Of a stretch of 64,000 nucleotides of DNA, positions 40,464 through 51,837 are shown piece by piece (within the stretch, counting starts at the first letter, position 1; the number at the start of each line of letters is the position of its first letter). This DNA is from Erpetoichthys calabaricus (Eukaryota; Chordata; Cladistia; Polypteriformes; Polypteridae). Made by a program: the position numbers and the translations under genes. The stretch lies in contig NC_041408.2 in assembly GCF_900747795.2 (NCBI RefSeq), positions 93,656,759 to 93,720,758 of the forward strand. Reading direction: 5' to 3'. The notes under the pieces were generated by a model. The model was not told the DNA's origin and ran no database searches. It was given only the letters and a program-made list of their open reading frames with translations.

Positions 40464-40769
40464 CTCTACGTGGAGGAGCGTTTCTTGGCTTCTCATCCAC
40501 ATTGGGCTTTCCCTTCATTTCCACTAAGTGTCTTTCTGTTAATGATTCACTGTTTCGTTGATGGAATTCTACTAAATCAGTTTTATTGATGTATTTAGCA
40601 AGTTTTACAAGCTGGCTGAAGTCTCTTCAGTTGAAGATTAAACAAGCGGAGTGCCGTTAGTCAGTTTCAGTGTTGGCTTTGCAGTTTTGTCCATGGATGT
40701 CCCTTTTTGCTGCCCCGTCACTCTGATGTGGCTACACGGCGTATGCGGTGTACGTATGTGTTTAAATAT

Positions 40770-40905
40770 GGCAGGTCAGAGCTGCCAGCAAATCCACGTC
40801 CTTCTCAGTCTCTCCTCGGTCTTTGACACGGTCACCCACCAGGCACTCCTCGTCATCCTCTCTGACCTTAGTATCACTGGGACTGCCCCTCAGGTGGTCT
40901 GACTC
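40770..40905 (+). mobile_element. LINE reverse-transcriptase fragment
   Basis: An open stretch encodes HVLLSLSSVFDTVTHQALLV then ILSDLSITGTA, clearly the VLLDLSAAFDTVNH block of L2/CR1-type reverse transcriptases. Only this block is present. Confidence 0.7.
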
Positions 40906-41429
40906 CTGCTGTGTGTCCCGGTGTGGAGAGGTGCACCAGGCGAGCCCGCGGGTGCCTCATGGATTTCAAACATAGCTGGGGCGACGAGTTTACTTTTGTG
41001 AATTCTATTAATTTTGACTTTCTCGTTTGTGTTTTTTTGACCTTTTTCTTTTGGTTTTTTGAGGAATTGCTCTGGATGCTCCATTTTGCCTTTTGTGCTC
41101 TACAGAGTTTGGTTTTGTGGAAACAAAACCTTTTAATTTTTATAAAGTGACTTGCCCCAATTACTAGCCGTGTTTGATGTGTTTTCTCCTCTAGTGGGCA
41201 TTTTTGGAAGTCCTTTTTGGGACTATATGTGCCTTTGGGACTCCTAGTTGATGACAACGGGGGCAACTCTTGGAAAATACACTTTAATGTAGAAAAGTGA
41301 TACACGTGGGCAACAGGAGTGTCAATTATAACTACAAATGGAAGACACTGAGCTACAGGGTGCAACCTCAGAATAGGATTTAAGGGTTTATGTTGACACT
41401 GTGCTTTCATCTTCTAAGTAATGTGCAAA

Positions 41430-41836
41430 AGTGATTAGGAAGGCAAATAAAATGTTAGGTTATGTCGTAAAAACTGTTAACTGTACATCATGGGACGTTG
41501 TGCTTTATATAATCTGAGCATTAGTGAGATCAGCTCTGGAGTGTTGTGTGCAGGTCTGCTCACCACAGTACAAGAAAGACATAGCAGCACCTGAAGCTGT
41601 GCCGAGGAGAACAACCAGGTGCATCATGGGACTACAGGGGCGTGGCCTTTGGTGACGGGCTCAGACAATTAAACTTGTTTAGTCTCAAGCAGAGGAGACT
41701 TCATGGGGGCCTCATCCAGGTCTTCGGGATCCTCAAAGGCCTCGATAAAGAAGAACCAGCAGAATTCTGGAATGGTGAATCGCATACTCGAGGGCACCTG
41801 TGCAAATTAAGGGGAAGAGCACTTCGGGCTGAATAG
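41430..41836 (+). mobile_element. CR1/L2-like LINE ORF2 C-terminus
   Basis: Frames encode KANKMLGYVVKTV, SALVRSALECCVQVCSPQYK, PRRTTRCIMGLQ and LRQLNLFSLKQRRLHGGLIQ with VFGILKGLD. These are the conserved end of CR1/L2 ORF2 proteins. At least one frame change lies near 41635. Relatives occur at 43550-43700 and on the minus strand at 50850-51070. Confidence 0.7.
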
Positions 41837-41898
41837 CAACATTTAGTTCTGTAGCACATTTTCATACAAATGGTGTAGCTCAAAGTGCTTTACACGAT

Positions 41899-42194
41899 CC
41901 ATCCATCATCCAACCCGCTATATCATAACTACAGGGTCACGGGGGTCTGCTGGAGCCAATCCCAGCCAACACAGGGCACAAGGTAGGAAACAAACCCCGG
42001 GCAGGGTGCCAGCCCACCACAGGGCACACACACACACACACCAAGCACACACTAGGGACAATTTAGAATCACCAGTGCACCTGACCTGCATGTCTTTGAA
42101 CTGTGGGAGGAAACCCACGCAGACACAGGGAGAACATGCAAACTCCACGCAAGGAGGACCCGGGAAGCAAACCTGGGTCTCCTAACTGTGAGGC
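41899..42194 (-). repeat. Dominant SINE with 12-bp target duplication
   Basis: A minus-oriented copy lacking the tRNA-like head and flanked by a perfect GCTTTACACGAT (41887-41898, 42195-42206). The body is well preserved and its centre has a (CA)n run. Confidence 0.9.
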
Positions 42195-42241
42195 GCTTTA
42201 CACGATATGAAACAAAAATAAGATTAGACAATACTAAGTAA

Positions 42242-42904
42242 TCTATATACAGTATATAGAATCCAAATACCACTGACTCACTCATCACAAGGACTTCGGA
42301 CTTGAAATTTGGAATGTAGGTTACCCTTGGCCTATAGGTGCTCGCTAAGAAACGGTTTTAAAAATGTTGTGGTCCAAGCACGAAATTTCTTATAGTTTTT
42401 TTTATACCTGTTTGTATGTCTGTCCGCTTTTCACAAGTGAACTACTTAACGGATTTAGATTGGATTTTTTTCTAGAATTTGCTTGAAGATTCCATTGATT
42501 TTGCAACTTTCTCATCACGCTAAGTATCAGAGTTCGCTTGTGGTACCAATTTATTTGTGCGAATCCGAGAGAGACTCATCGGGGGGCGGGGCCCTCCTCA
42601 CTCACGTGTCTGCCTTGGGGTGTAACCTTATCTCCGCTTAGTTAGCGAACAAGAGGACTACTTCACAGATTTAGATCGTTTTTTTTTTCTAGAATTTGCT
42701 TGAACATTCCGGTTGATTTTGCAACTTCTCTCATTGCACTAAGAATCAGAGTTCACTAGCAGGACCCTATATATTTGCTCTAATCCGAGACAGAGCCTAC
42801 ACGCCAAGGGGAGGAGGAAGCGTGACGTCAGGAGTAAAGAGCTGGGCTGGGCCCTCCTCACTGTCCTGTTTCAGTAACACGCGGGCAAAGTAAAGAATGG
42901 CTAG
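42242..42904 (+). mobile_element. Non-autonomous Helitron with internal duplication
   Basis: It begins TCTATATACAGTATATAGAA after an A and ends CTAG before a T, in agreement with Helitron A|T insertion. Inside, a block with TTCTAGAATTTGCTTGAA...CTCATC...ATCAGAGTTC occurs twice (about 42465-42560 and 42690-42790). The usual 3' hairpin is not clear, though a GCGGGC run remains near 42881. The element interrupts the composite repeat. Confidence 0.6.
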
Positions 42905-43549
42905 TAAAGAATAAAGTAAAGTCCAATGGCTAGGAGGACTGAAAAAAACAACAAAAAAAAACCAAACAAAATCTGCAGGGGCTCCAAGGCCAAGAGACCA
43001 CCTGGCCAGCTCCCACTGGGCATTCTACCCGAGATCAATGATCAAAATCAGTCCTCATGGCTACTTCAGGCTTCACATGAAAGAATTTGATGATGGTGGT
43101 CATGGGGACATCTGGGGTGCTGTCTTCAAATCTATCAATGTAGGGACTGCTTGGTGCCCTGATCAGGTGGTGATGGCGCAGAAAGCCACCACAGAAAAAA
43201 CGGAATTAGAGCAGCAGAGAGTAGTAGGGATTAGTACGGTTTGTGGAGCCTTATTGAAAGGGATACACTAAAATGAAGTTCTGAGAAAGCCGTGTTAACA
43301 TAACGGGTTTTTAGCAGTTTCTTAAAGTGCTCCACCATATTAGCCTGGTGAGTTTCTATGAGTAAACTCGTATTCCAGATTTTAGGTGCATGACAAGGCC
43401 ACCTCACCACTTCTTTTAACTTTTAGCTCTTGGAATTATAAGCAGACCCTCATTCGAAGATCTGAGGTTATGATTTGGAGTGTTAGGGGTCAGGCCTTCC
43501 AAGCTACAGGACAGAGCAGATTATTTAAGGCTCTGTAAACCATTAGCAG

Positions 43550-43710
43550 TATCTTAAAGTCAGGAAGCCGGGAAGCTCTTCATGCAAAGAATTGTGGGAA
43601 AATGGAACAAACTACACAGTCACAGAGTTGAAGTAGAAACCTCGAGAACCTTTAATAAAGATCTGGAGGCGATACTGGGACCCCTTAGCCCCTTGCTAAA
43701 CAGAAGCACC
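43550..43710 (+). mobile_element. LINE ORF2 C-terminal fragment
   Basis: A short stretch (AGGAAGCCGGGAAGCTCTTC, then AATTGTGGGAAAATGGAACA, then the frame for WNKLHSHRVEVETSRTFNKD) resembles the last part of CR1/L2-like ORF2, where a W-N-x-L motif is followed by a TF/AF-x-x-DL motif. Confidence 0.5.
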
Positions 43711-44825
43711 TGGTGGATTGTTTGCTCCTTGGCTCTTGTTTGTGTTCCAGCAGCCCCAGTCCTTACCACCAGTGAGTTTGTCTCTGAAGGCCTCAAGCCT
43801 GTCGTGTGGTCCCCCCACATTTAGGTGACATGTTTGTAACATCACCCCTGCTGTTCTTTTATTATTTTTTTTCCTCTTTTTGTGGACGTTTCCTGTTGAT
43901 ATCCTTCCAGGGCTGCCGGCCTCTCCATGCAATCCACGTAATCTTCACACCTTCAACGGTCTGATCCTTGATTCCTGTAGTCCAGGAGTTCGTTTCCATG
44001 TCATGACTTTTTTTTTTTTCTCTCATTACACTTCTGTGACACATCCCGAGTCCCTCTAGTTCTTGTTCCCTGATGACTGCACATCACTTGCTTCTTCCTG
44101 GCTTTTCCTAATTCTTCGGAAATGCAGTCCACTCGGGATTCCATAGTCTCAGCACTTTTAAGCTCCCTGCCCTGTTTTTGTTCATTTCAGTCTCACTCTT
44201 TACAGTTGTTCTTTATTCGTTTTGCTCCGTTTCTGTGCTGCCTCTACAGTACGCAACCATTTGGAGGAATTGACTCAAAGCTCCACAGCCTGTGGGCCAT
44301 TGCCAACTTCCCATGTTCCAGCTTAGAGATGGTTGATGTGTTATTGTTGTTTTGAATCCGAGTGGAATTGTCCTCCGTTGCCGCTTTACGTGTCTGGGCT
44401 TTTGAGCTATTGTTTGTCTTACAAATCCCATTTGGCTAAAAGCAACAGATATAAATAGACTGCGAGGGATTTCAGTTAGACGGGGGAGTAAGAAATGCAA
44501 TGGCTGAGACCTGCTAATTAAGACTGGTTTGGCAGCAGCGAACAAAAGAAAATGGCAGTCAGTGCAAGACACAGCCATCCGTGGACAAACGTGTTTAAAA
44601 TGTCTACGGTTACCAGTTTAGACCCCACCCCTCACTCACTGGGTGACTCTGATTGAGTCGCTTCGCCTGCCAGCCCATAATGTGAGACACGCGATGAGGG
44701 GTGTTCAATAATTTATCTGCTTTGTCGTTGTAATCCCCCTTGAATTCAACACACTTGGTCCATTTTGCCTCCAGGGATTCAATCCCATTCAGAATAGGAG
44801 GATTCATCTTGGTCCTCCAGTCAAC

Positions 44826-45840
44826 CCATTCTTCTTCTTCTTCTTTCGGCTGCTCCCATTAGGGGTCGCCACAGCGGATCATCTTCTTCCATATCTTCCT
44901 GTCCTTGTCATCTTGCTCTGTCACCCCCATCACCTGCATGTTCTCTCTCACCACATCCATAAACCTCCTCTTAGGCCTTCCTCTTCCCTGGCAGCTCTAT
45001 CCTTAGCACCCTTCTCCCAATATACCCAGCATCTCTCCTCTGTACATGTCCAAACCAACGCAATCTCGCCTCTATGACTTTGTCTCCCAACTTTAATGTC
45101 CTTATTTCTAATTCTGTCCATCCTCATCACACCCAATGCAAGTCTTAGCATTTTTAACTCTGCCACCTCCAGCTCTGTCTCCTGTGCCACCATCTCCAAC
45201 CCATATCACACAGCTGGTCTCACTACCATCCTGTAGACTTTCCCTTTCACTCTTGCTGATACCCGTCTGTCACAAATCACTCCTGACACTCTTCTCCACC
45301 CACTCCACCCTGCCTGCACTCTCTTCTTCATCTGTCTTCCACAATCCCCATTACTCTGTACTGTTGATCCCAAGTATTTAAACTCATCCACCTTCGCCAA
45401 CTCTACTCCCGTCATCCTCACCATTCCACTGACCTCCCTCTCATTCACACATGTATTCTGTCGTGGTGGTCCTACTGATCTTCATTCCTCTCCACCTCTC
45501 CAGGGTCACCTCGACCTGCTCCCTATTCACGCTACAGATCACAATGTCATTGCAGTCCATGGGGACTCCTGTCTAATATCGTCTGTCCACCTGTCCATCA
45601 CCATTGCAAACAAGAAAGGGCTCAGAGCTGATCCCTGATGTAATCCCACCTCCATCACTCCTACTGCAGACCTCACCGCGGTCACACTTCCCTCATTCAT
45701 ATCCTGCACAACTCTTACGTACTTCTCTGCCACTCCCGACTTCCTCATACAATACCACAGCTCCTCTCTATTTACCCTGTCATTTGCATTCTCTAGAGTC
45801 ACAAAGACACAATGCAACTCCTTCTGGGCTTCTCAACTCT
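44826..45840 (-). mobile_element. LINE (RTE-like), RT end and C-terminal domain
   Basis: Minus-strand frames encode, in order, FVTLENANDRVNREELWYCM, KSGVAEKYVRVVQDMNEGS, VGLHQGSALSPFLFAMVMDR (the RT palm), then VDEFKYLGSTVQSNGDCGRQ and WSGWRRVSGVICDRRVSARV, then AELKMLRLALGVMRMDRIRN. The FADD region is missing and several shifts are present. The 3' end near 44826-44890 (GGGGTCGCCACAGCGGATCA with a TTC-rich tail) is one I recall from a common fish LINE. The clade is uncertain. Confidence 0.75.
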
Positions 45841-45949
45841 TTCTGGCTTCCAGCCTTCCCATTATCACCTCCATTATCATTGGGAAATCGCCATCCACGT
45901 AGAAATTTCTTCAGGTTTCGAAACAGAAAATCATCACCGGGGGCCACCA

Positions 45950-46830
45950 CTTAACTGTCCAGTGGAGGGTTAAGTTCCATGAAGCCGCATTTCCCTGACA
46001 ACAACCTTCAGTTTTTGGCATTTGTGGGACAGTGTGTTGTCATGAAGCAGCGACACACCTGATGACGTTTCTGTTTGATGGCCTCATGTAATGGCCTTAT
46101 TATAGAAGTGTAGGTTTCTCCAGTGATGGTTGACTTGTCCAGCATGAATTCCAACAGCAGAACGTCCTTTGTATCCCAAAAAAACTGTTGCTATGACTTT
46201 TCTGGCCAACTGATGCGCATAAAATTGCTTGGGGGTCATGGGCCCTTTATGCTTCCATTGCATGGACTCGTTTGGTTTCAGGCTCATGGTGGTGAACCCA
46301 TGTTTCATCTTCAATGGCAGTCTTTGAGCAGAGAGTTCAGTGGTGTTTTCTCTAAGAAGGTCCAAGTTCTCATGACTGAATTCCTGGCAACGTGCTTTCT
46401 GATCTGGTGTTGGCATTCGGGGAGCCCATCAGAAACTGACTGTTGACATTATAAGATGAGTGTAGATGATGGTGAACATTAACCTTAATTTGACAATCTT
46501 CCCTCATCATGGCCTCCTCTTTTTGGCACAATGTCCACAGTCATGGCCTCTGCTTCTTGGTACGTTTCTTGCGAATGTGCCTCCACAGGATGCCCCGTGT
46601 GGTGGTCATGTTCTATCAACTCCCGACCCAATTGAAATTGCTCAGTCCAGAACTTCACCTTGTATTATTAAGATGTATTGTCACCATGCAACGCATTCAA
46701 TCCTTAATGGATTTCCTTTGTCTTCTTCTCTTTCTTTGTAAGGAATTCAATGACGGACCGACGCTCCCAGTCTGTCCTTTTCGTCATAGACGTGCGGGTA
46801 GATGTGTTTGCCGCCCCCCCCTCTATGAGT
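45950..46830 (-). mobile_element. mariner-like transposase remnant
   Basis: The minus frame 46416-46084 encodes CQEFSHENLDLLRENTTELS, KHGFTTMSLKPNESMQWKHK and RKVIATVFLGYKG, matching the central mariner block (ETWVHHYxPExKxQSMxWxH...KVMxTVFWDxxG). Below it, about 46040-46010 keeps a decayed HDNAPxH-like segment. The 46440-46830 part is likely the DNA-binding half but is too decayed to translate. The element is dead, with several breaks. Confidence 0.65.
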
Positions 46831-46861
46831 GCTTCATATGAAATGACCCCAAACTGCATTT

Positions 46862-47199
46862 GTGTATCTATCTATCTATCTGTCTATCCTGCCGACTACA
46901 CTAAAATATCTATTATATAGTGCCTTTCATATCTATCTATCTATCCTGCTGACTACACTAAAATATCTATCTATCTGTTATATAGTGCCTTTCATATCTA
47001 TCTATCCTGCCGACTACACTAAAATATCTATCTATCTGTTATATAGTGCCTTTCATATCTATCTATCCTGCCAACTACACTAAAATATCTATTATATAGT
47101 GCCTTTCATATCTATCTATCTATCTTGCCAACTACACTAAAATATCTATTATATAGTGCCTTTCATATCTATCTATCCTGCCGACTACACTAAAATATC

Positions 47200-47241
<42 letters not shown>

Positions 47242-47557
47242 CTGCCGACTACACTAAAATATCTATCTATTATATAGTGCCTTTCATATCTATCTATCCT
47301 GCCGACTACACTAAAATATCTATCTATCTGTTATACAGTATAGTGCCTTTCATATCTATCTATCTATCCTGCCAACTACACTAAAATATCTATTATATAG
47401 TGCCTTTCATATCTATCTATCTATCCTGCCAACTACACTAAAATATCTATTATATAGTGCCTTTCATATCTATCTATCTATCCTGCCAACTACACTAAAA
47501 TATCTATTATATAGTGCCTTTCATATCTATCTATCCTGCCGACTACACTAAAATATC

Positions 47558-47623
<66 letters not shown>

Positions 47624-47690
47624 CTGCCGACTACACTAAAATATCTATCTATCTATTATATAGTGCCTTTCATATCTATCTATCTTTCGG
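46862..47690. repeat. Homogeneous minisatellite, 13 copies
   Basis: Thirteen units of about 53-70 bp. Each has the core GACTACACTAAAATATCT (with G/A and C/T variants) followed by TATATAGTGCCTTTCATATC and a variable number of CTAT repeats. Length differences between units come mostly from the CTAT tract, which reaches about 60 bp near 47560-47622. Copies are nearly identical, so the array is young or kept uniform. Confidence 0.95.
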
Positions 47691-48184
47691 TTAAGTGCAA
47701 GTGTGGTGTGTGACCACTGACAGGGATGTGCTGAGACCCCATTCTCGTCCTTCGTTAGTCTCACATTTCCTAGCGCAGCAGCATTGGTGATGTGCCAGTC
47801 ACATGTTAAAAGGTCAGTGGACACACAGATTCTTGGTTAGTGGCGTTGCTTGAGCCTTTGTATTCTTGCCTTTGTCACCGCCATTATCTAGCAGGCCTCT
47901 TTCCTTATTGATCTCTTTTCTGGTGTTTTGATCTTTGATCTTGTTTTTTGGGTTTTCAGTTTTTTTTAGTGACTTGGCCCTTGTTTGCTGCCCTTCTAAT
48001 GACTTCCTGCCCGTGTTGTGATATTGCCCTTTTTACTGTAGGTGTGTTTGTGATTGATTCAAAAAGCACCAATTTGTTGTAGTCATCATAGGCAGCATGT
48101 ATTTTATTTTTTTTGTGTGTGTATTTGTCACCATTTTGTTCTTTCTTATTTTTTTTATTTTCATATAATCAGTCGTGTGTAGAG

Positions 48185-48400
48185 CTGGCACACTGTCTAT
48201 GAACTTTCAATTCAACTCTCACACCATCATGAAGTTTGTGGCTGACACTATGGTGGGTGGTGGGTCTCATCAGCAATGGCGATGAATGTGAGTGCCACAG
48301 TCCATCTCTTAATGAGGAGAAGATGAAAGAGGTGATTGTTGAATTCAGGACGGCTGTCCTTACCCCATGGCACATCCAGGTTCCTGTGGTGGAGTTGGTC
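48185..48400 (+). mobile_element. LINE reverse-transcriptase fragment
   Basis: Frames give NFNSHTIMKFVADTMVGG with VGLISNGDECE and MKEVIVEFRTA, the family motif being KFADDTxxxGLI...xKExIVDFR. So this is the catalytic FADD region of an L2/Rex-type LINE, with a shift within the motif. Confidence 0.6.
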
Positions 48401-48414
48401 AACAAGGCATTTTC

Positions 48415-48695
48415 CCCCAGAGAAGTGCCGCTCACTGGATATTTTCCCTTTTTCGGTTCATTTTCTGTAATATGTGTGTGATAATCCGAGTAGATCAGCC
48501 AGCAGTTTGTGAAATACTCAGAGCAGCCCGTCTGGCACCAACAGCCATGCCACGTTCAGAGTCACTTCATTCCCCTTTCTTCTCCATTCTGATGCTCGGT
48601 TTGAACTTCAACAGGTCACCTAAATGCTTTGGGTTGCTGCCTTGTGATTGGCTGATTAGATATTTGCATTAACAAGCAGTTGAGGTGAGTGTTTA
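48415..48695 (-). mobile_element. Fish Tc1-like transposon fragment
   Basis: Blocks such as GTGATTGGCTGATTAGATAT with TTGCATTAACAAGCAGTTG, GCCCGTCTGGCACCAACAG and GTGCCGCTCACTGGATATTT are the complement of a very common fish Tc1-like element. Only the terminus and the N-terminal transposase part are present. Confidence 0.7.
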
Positions 48696-49564
48696 TTATT
48701 CGGTTTTAATCAGCGACATTACATTGAAGTGCTGAGACGTCTACAGGAAAGCATCAGGAAAACAACGTCTGGAGAAGTAAGTGACACACAAAACTCGGAT
48801 TCTGCACCTGCACCCTAGTGTTAGATTGGTACTTAAAGTTTGACTTTGGTATCGATACCTGCTTTCTGACCTCGGTAGCAGAAACAAAATGACTCCAATA
48901 TAAATAACCGGGTATACGGTGCAACCCCAGTTAGCACATGGCAGTCAGAATTTCACTCTTCTCTGTTCAGGTCTCAATAAAGACCCTAGAAATGCAGAAT
49001 TAATCCAAGTCATTATTCAGATTTTACCATCTCAAAAGAGTCCGACTTGAGAGACGTCTCACCGTGATGAGTGGTTAGCCGTCTACTGGCTCAGACTAAG
49101 GGCTAAGAAAAAACATTTTGTGCTCGATCAAGTAGAAGGAAAGAAAGCACATGAACTTTGGGGTAGGCCTGACTGTCTGTCAGCGGGTGGAAAAGGAACT
49201 GAGAATTGCACGTGATGAGGAAGATAAAGCGGCAGCTGCGGGGAGCTGCTGACACGTAAAACTGCTGAAATAACTCGTTACACAACAAAGGAGAAGAAAA
49301 CTTTACCATAAGGTGCACCCGACTCGAGACATCAGCTGATCACTGGTCCTCGGCGGGGAAATCCAAGGTTAGCCGCATGACGTTTATTTTGAAACCCAAA
49401 GGGCACCTCTAACTGTAAAAAGAGCTGGACAACTGGAAAGTGGAACGTAGTTAAAACCGTAACACTGCCACCTCATCTTTAGGAGGAAAAACCTCATATG
49501 ACGGGCCTGCCAGTCAGACGATGATGGAGACCGAAAAACCAGCATTTGTGTGACAGTGTCATGT

Positions 49565-49812
49565 CATGTCATTCTCTGACCCGCTTAATCCAGACCATAC
49601 TGGAGCCTAGCCCAGCTAGCACTGGGCACAAGGCAGGAACATACTGTGGACAGGGCACCAGTCCATTGCAGGGCAGATACACACCCAATCACCCACCCAC
49701 CATATACCCACTGGGGCCAATTTAGCATCTCCAGTTCACGTCTTTTGGAAACCCACACAGACATGGGGAGAACATGCAAACTCTGGTCTACTTACTGTGT
49801 CACCATGCCACA
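49565..49812 (-). repeat. Dominant SINE, diverged copy
   Basis: Minus orientation. ACCCGCTTAATCCAGACCAT, GGCACAAGGCAGGAAC, CCAGTCCATTGCAGGG and GGGGAGAACATGCAAACTC occur in family order. Confidence 0.75.
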
Positions 49813-49834
49813 GGTCAGGTCAGGTCAGGTCAGG

Positions 49835-50420
49835 TTGTGGAGCATGCACTGGTACAGCGTGTTGACGCACCCTTCACATGACGAAAACAGCTTGGGATGT
49901 AGCTTGGCAACCGCCCCCAGGTAGCAATGACCAACTATCTTCCACAGCCAGTTGTTACATGGGTGTCCCCTTGGCCTGTTCCAGTCACTCGGGTCCTCAG
50001 CAATGAGAAGAATCACCCTCAGGTAATTGCGCCACATAGCCGGAGTGCCGTAACTGACGCTTCCTCACAATGCAGGTCATGTGCCTCATTCGGGATTCCA
50101 TGAGCAACACAAAGTCAAACCAGCAGCACCCGAGGATTCTCTGAAGAGACGCACATGAAGGAGTCCAGTCTTCGTCTCAGGTCACTGGATAGCGTCCATG
50201 TCTCACAAACAGGGGGCACCAGGACTCTAAAGACTTGGACCTTCGCCCTTTTGCTGAGATATCAGGAGTGCCACACCCCCTTTTCCAGCGACCTCATGAC
50301 CACCCCATGCCCTCCCAATCTGTCTACTGACTTCACAGGAAGAGTCACCAGAGTCACATGAATGTCACTGTCTCTCCACAGACTGGTACATTGCTGATGG
50401 CCGAGCCCAAGAGGTCATTA
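49835..50420 (-). mobile_element. LINE ORF2 C-terminus (Rex1/Babar-like)
   Basis: Minus frames encode LLMESRMRHMTCIVRKRQLR, HSGYVAQLPEGDSSH, then NRPRGHPCNNWLWKIV and GCVNTLYQCMLH. The order (RQLR-GHVARLPE-DPAH-RPRGRP-W) is that of the C-terminal domain of a fish LINE. Broken by shifts. Confidence 0.55.
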
Positions 50421-50488
50421 AAGGCCGAGATCTTAAGTGCCACCCTGTAAGAAGATATGTATAGAAATGCAGTAAAACCGTAGCTCAA

Positions 50489-50850
50489 GGGTGCACTATT
50501 TGGCCAATGTTTGTGGGCACAACTGACCACCATATCTATATGGGCTTGATGGACATCCCATTCCAGAATTATGGGAGTTAATATGGAGTTGCCTTGGCGT
50601 CTGGTGGAATTTATGGCCTCTGGTGAGCTCTGGTCCAGAAAGGTGTTTAGTAGGGTTGAGGTTCAGGGCTCAGTGCAGGACTCTGCAGGTCCTCCTTGTG
50701 TTTATGGACATGGCTTTGTGTACACTGGCACAGTCTTGCTGGAACCCAAACTTGAAGCACACAATCATCTCAAATGTCTTTTGTATGCTGTGGCATTAAC
50801 GGTAACCTTCAGTAGAACCAAAGGGCTGAGCCCAAATCTGGCCATTATCC
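50489..50850 (-). mobile_element. Tc1-like remnant, same family as 28808-29645
   Basis: It starts TGCACTATTTGGCCAATGTT and has TGGAACCCAAACTTG, TGCTGTGGCATTAACGG and CAAAGGGCTGAGCCC in the same order as the larger remnant. Internally deleted and dead. Confidence 0.65.
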
Positions 50851-51072
50851 TTGGATGAGGTCCCCACCTCATACATTCTCCTCTGTTTGAGACTAAACAG
50901 GTTTAACTCCCTGAGTCTGTCACAGTCGGACATGTCTTTAAGTCCCATAATGCACCTGGTTGCTGTCCTCAGCACACTTTCAAGTGCTGCCATGTCTTTT
51001 TTTTGTGGTACGGTGACCAGAACGGCACACAACACTCCTGATGTGGTCCCTGTAGCGCGTTATATCATCTGA
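50850..51072 (-). mobile_element. CR1/L2-like LINE ORF2 C-terminal fragment
   Basis: The minus frame gives AVLVTVPQKKDMAALESVLR then TATRCIMGLKDMSDCDRLRE and LNLFSLKQRRM, the same family as 41430-41836 in opposite orientation. Confidence 0.7.
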
Positions 51073-51467
51073 GCATAACGTCCCTTGATTTATATTTTTA
51101 ATGATATAACCTGTGTGCCGGATCATGCAGTGCTACCCACTGTGCCACCGTGCCGTCCTAGACCAAGCAAAGTCAGAAATCCCTTTTTTTTTGTGTGTGC
51201 TTTGACTTTCACGGAGGGCCGTGTTTATTGCAGCAGTGGCACAGGGGAATGCAGTGACACAGTTTGGAAGTGAAATGAAAAGGCGCAGAGGCCTGAGCTG
51301 CAGGTGAAGTCTGTGCCTCGAGAGAAGCACTAATAATAAAGTGGTGGATTGTGCTTGTCTGCTGAAAATGGGACAGCGAAGGGCATCTAAGCGAAGTCGT
51401 AATTGAATGATTTGTACTTGGAGGTGCTGGCTCACTCCTACACAGCAGTACTGAACATTCATAGATC

Positions 51468-51470
51468 TTT

Positions 51471-51568
<98 letters not shown>
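51468..51568. repeat. (TTTC)n microsatellite
   Basis: About 24 near-perfect TTTC units. On the minus strand they read as KERKKERK repeats in every frame, and this alone creates long open frames. Confidence 0.97.
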
Positions 51569-51837
51569 TTCCTGCATAGTCTGGTCATGCGAGTCCGCAG
51601 AGTAAGCGCTGAGCTGCGTCCTTCATGTCTCAGATTAGCAGGTTGTATTGTGACAGGGGACTTTAGAGCAGATTTGGGGCACATTCTTTCAGTCTGAAAC
51701 CTTGCAAGGAAACTGACTGGCCACCAGTACTTGGACATTCCAGATTGATCACACTGGTGGACTTCCATTATAGTCATGTGACTGCACACTGGTGACTGCC
51801 ATTTAACTAACCTGGGCTCCTAATAACAACAGCATTT

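Larger units (their letters stand above)
41837..43560 (-). repeat. Composite interspersed repeat split by a SINE and a Helitron
   Basis: The start (TAGCACATTTTCATACAAAT then TCAAAGTGCTTTAC) is the reverse complement of the tails at 19020 and 19565. The pieces between and after the two insertions (42207-42241, 42905-43330) share text with 51838-52470, including CTACTT/TAGTGG, ACCACCTGGCCAGC-type and TTTTTAGCAGTTT blocks. It is the 3' region of a LINE-like repeat, type not certain. Confidence 0.5.

Noticed and set aside
46862-47690. CRISPR-like regular repeat array
   Set aside because: The 'spacers' are themselves repeats (CTAT tracts) and the setting is a vertebrate intron, so it is a minisatellite.
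51133-51789. 218-codon open frame on the minus strand
   Set aside because: It is open only because the GAAA repeat lacks stops; the flanks are LINE and unassigned sequence.
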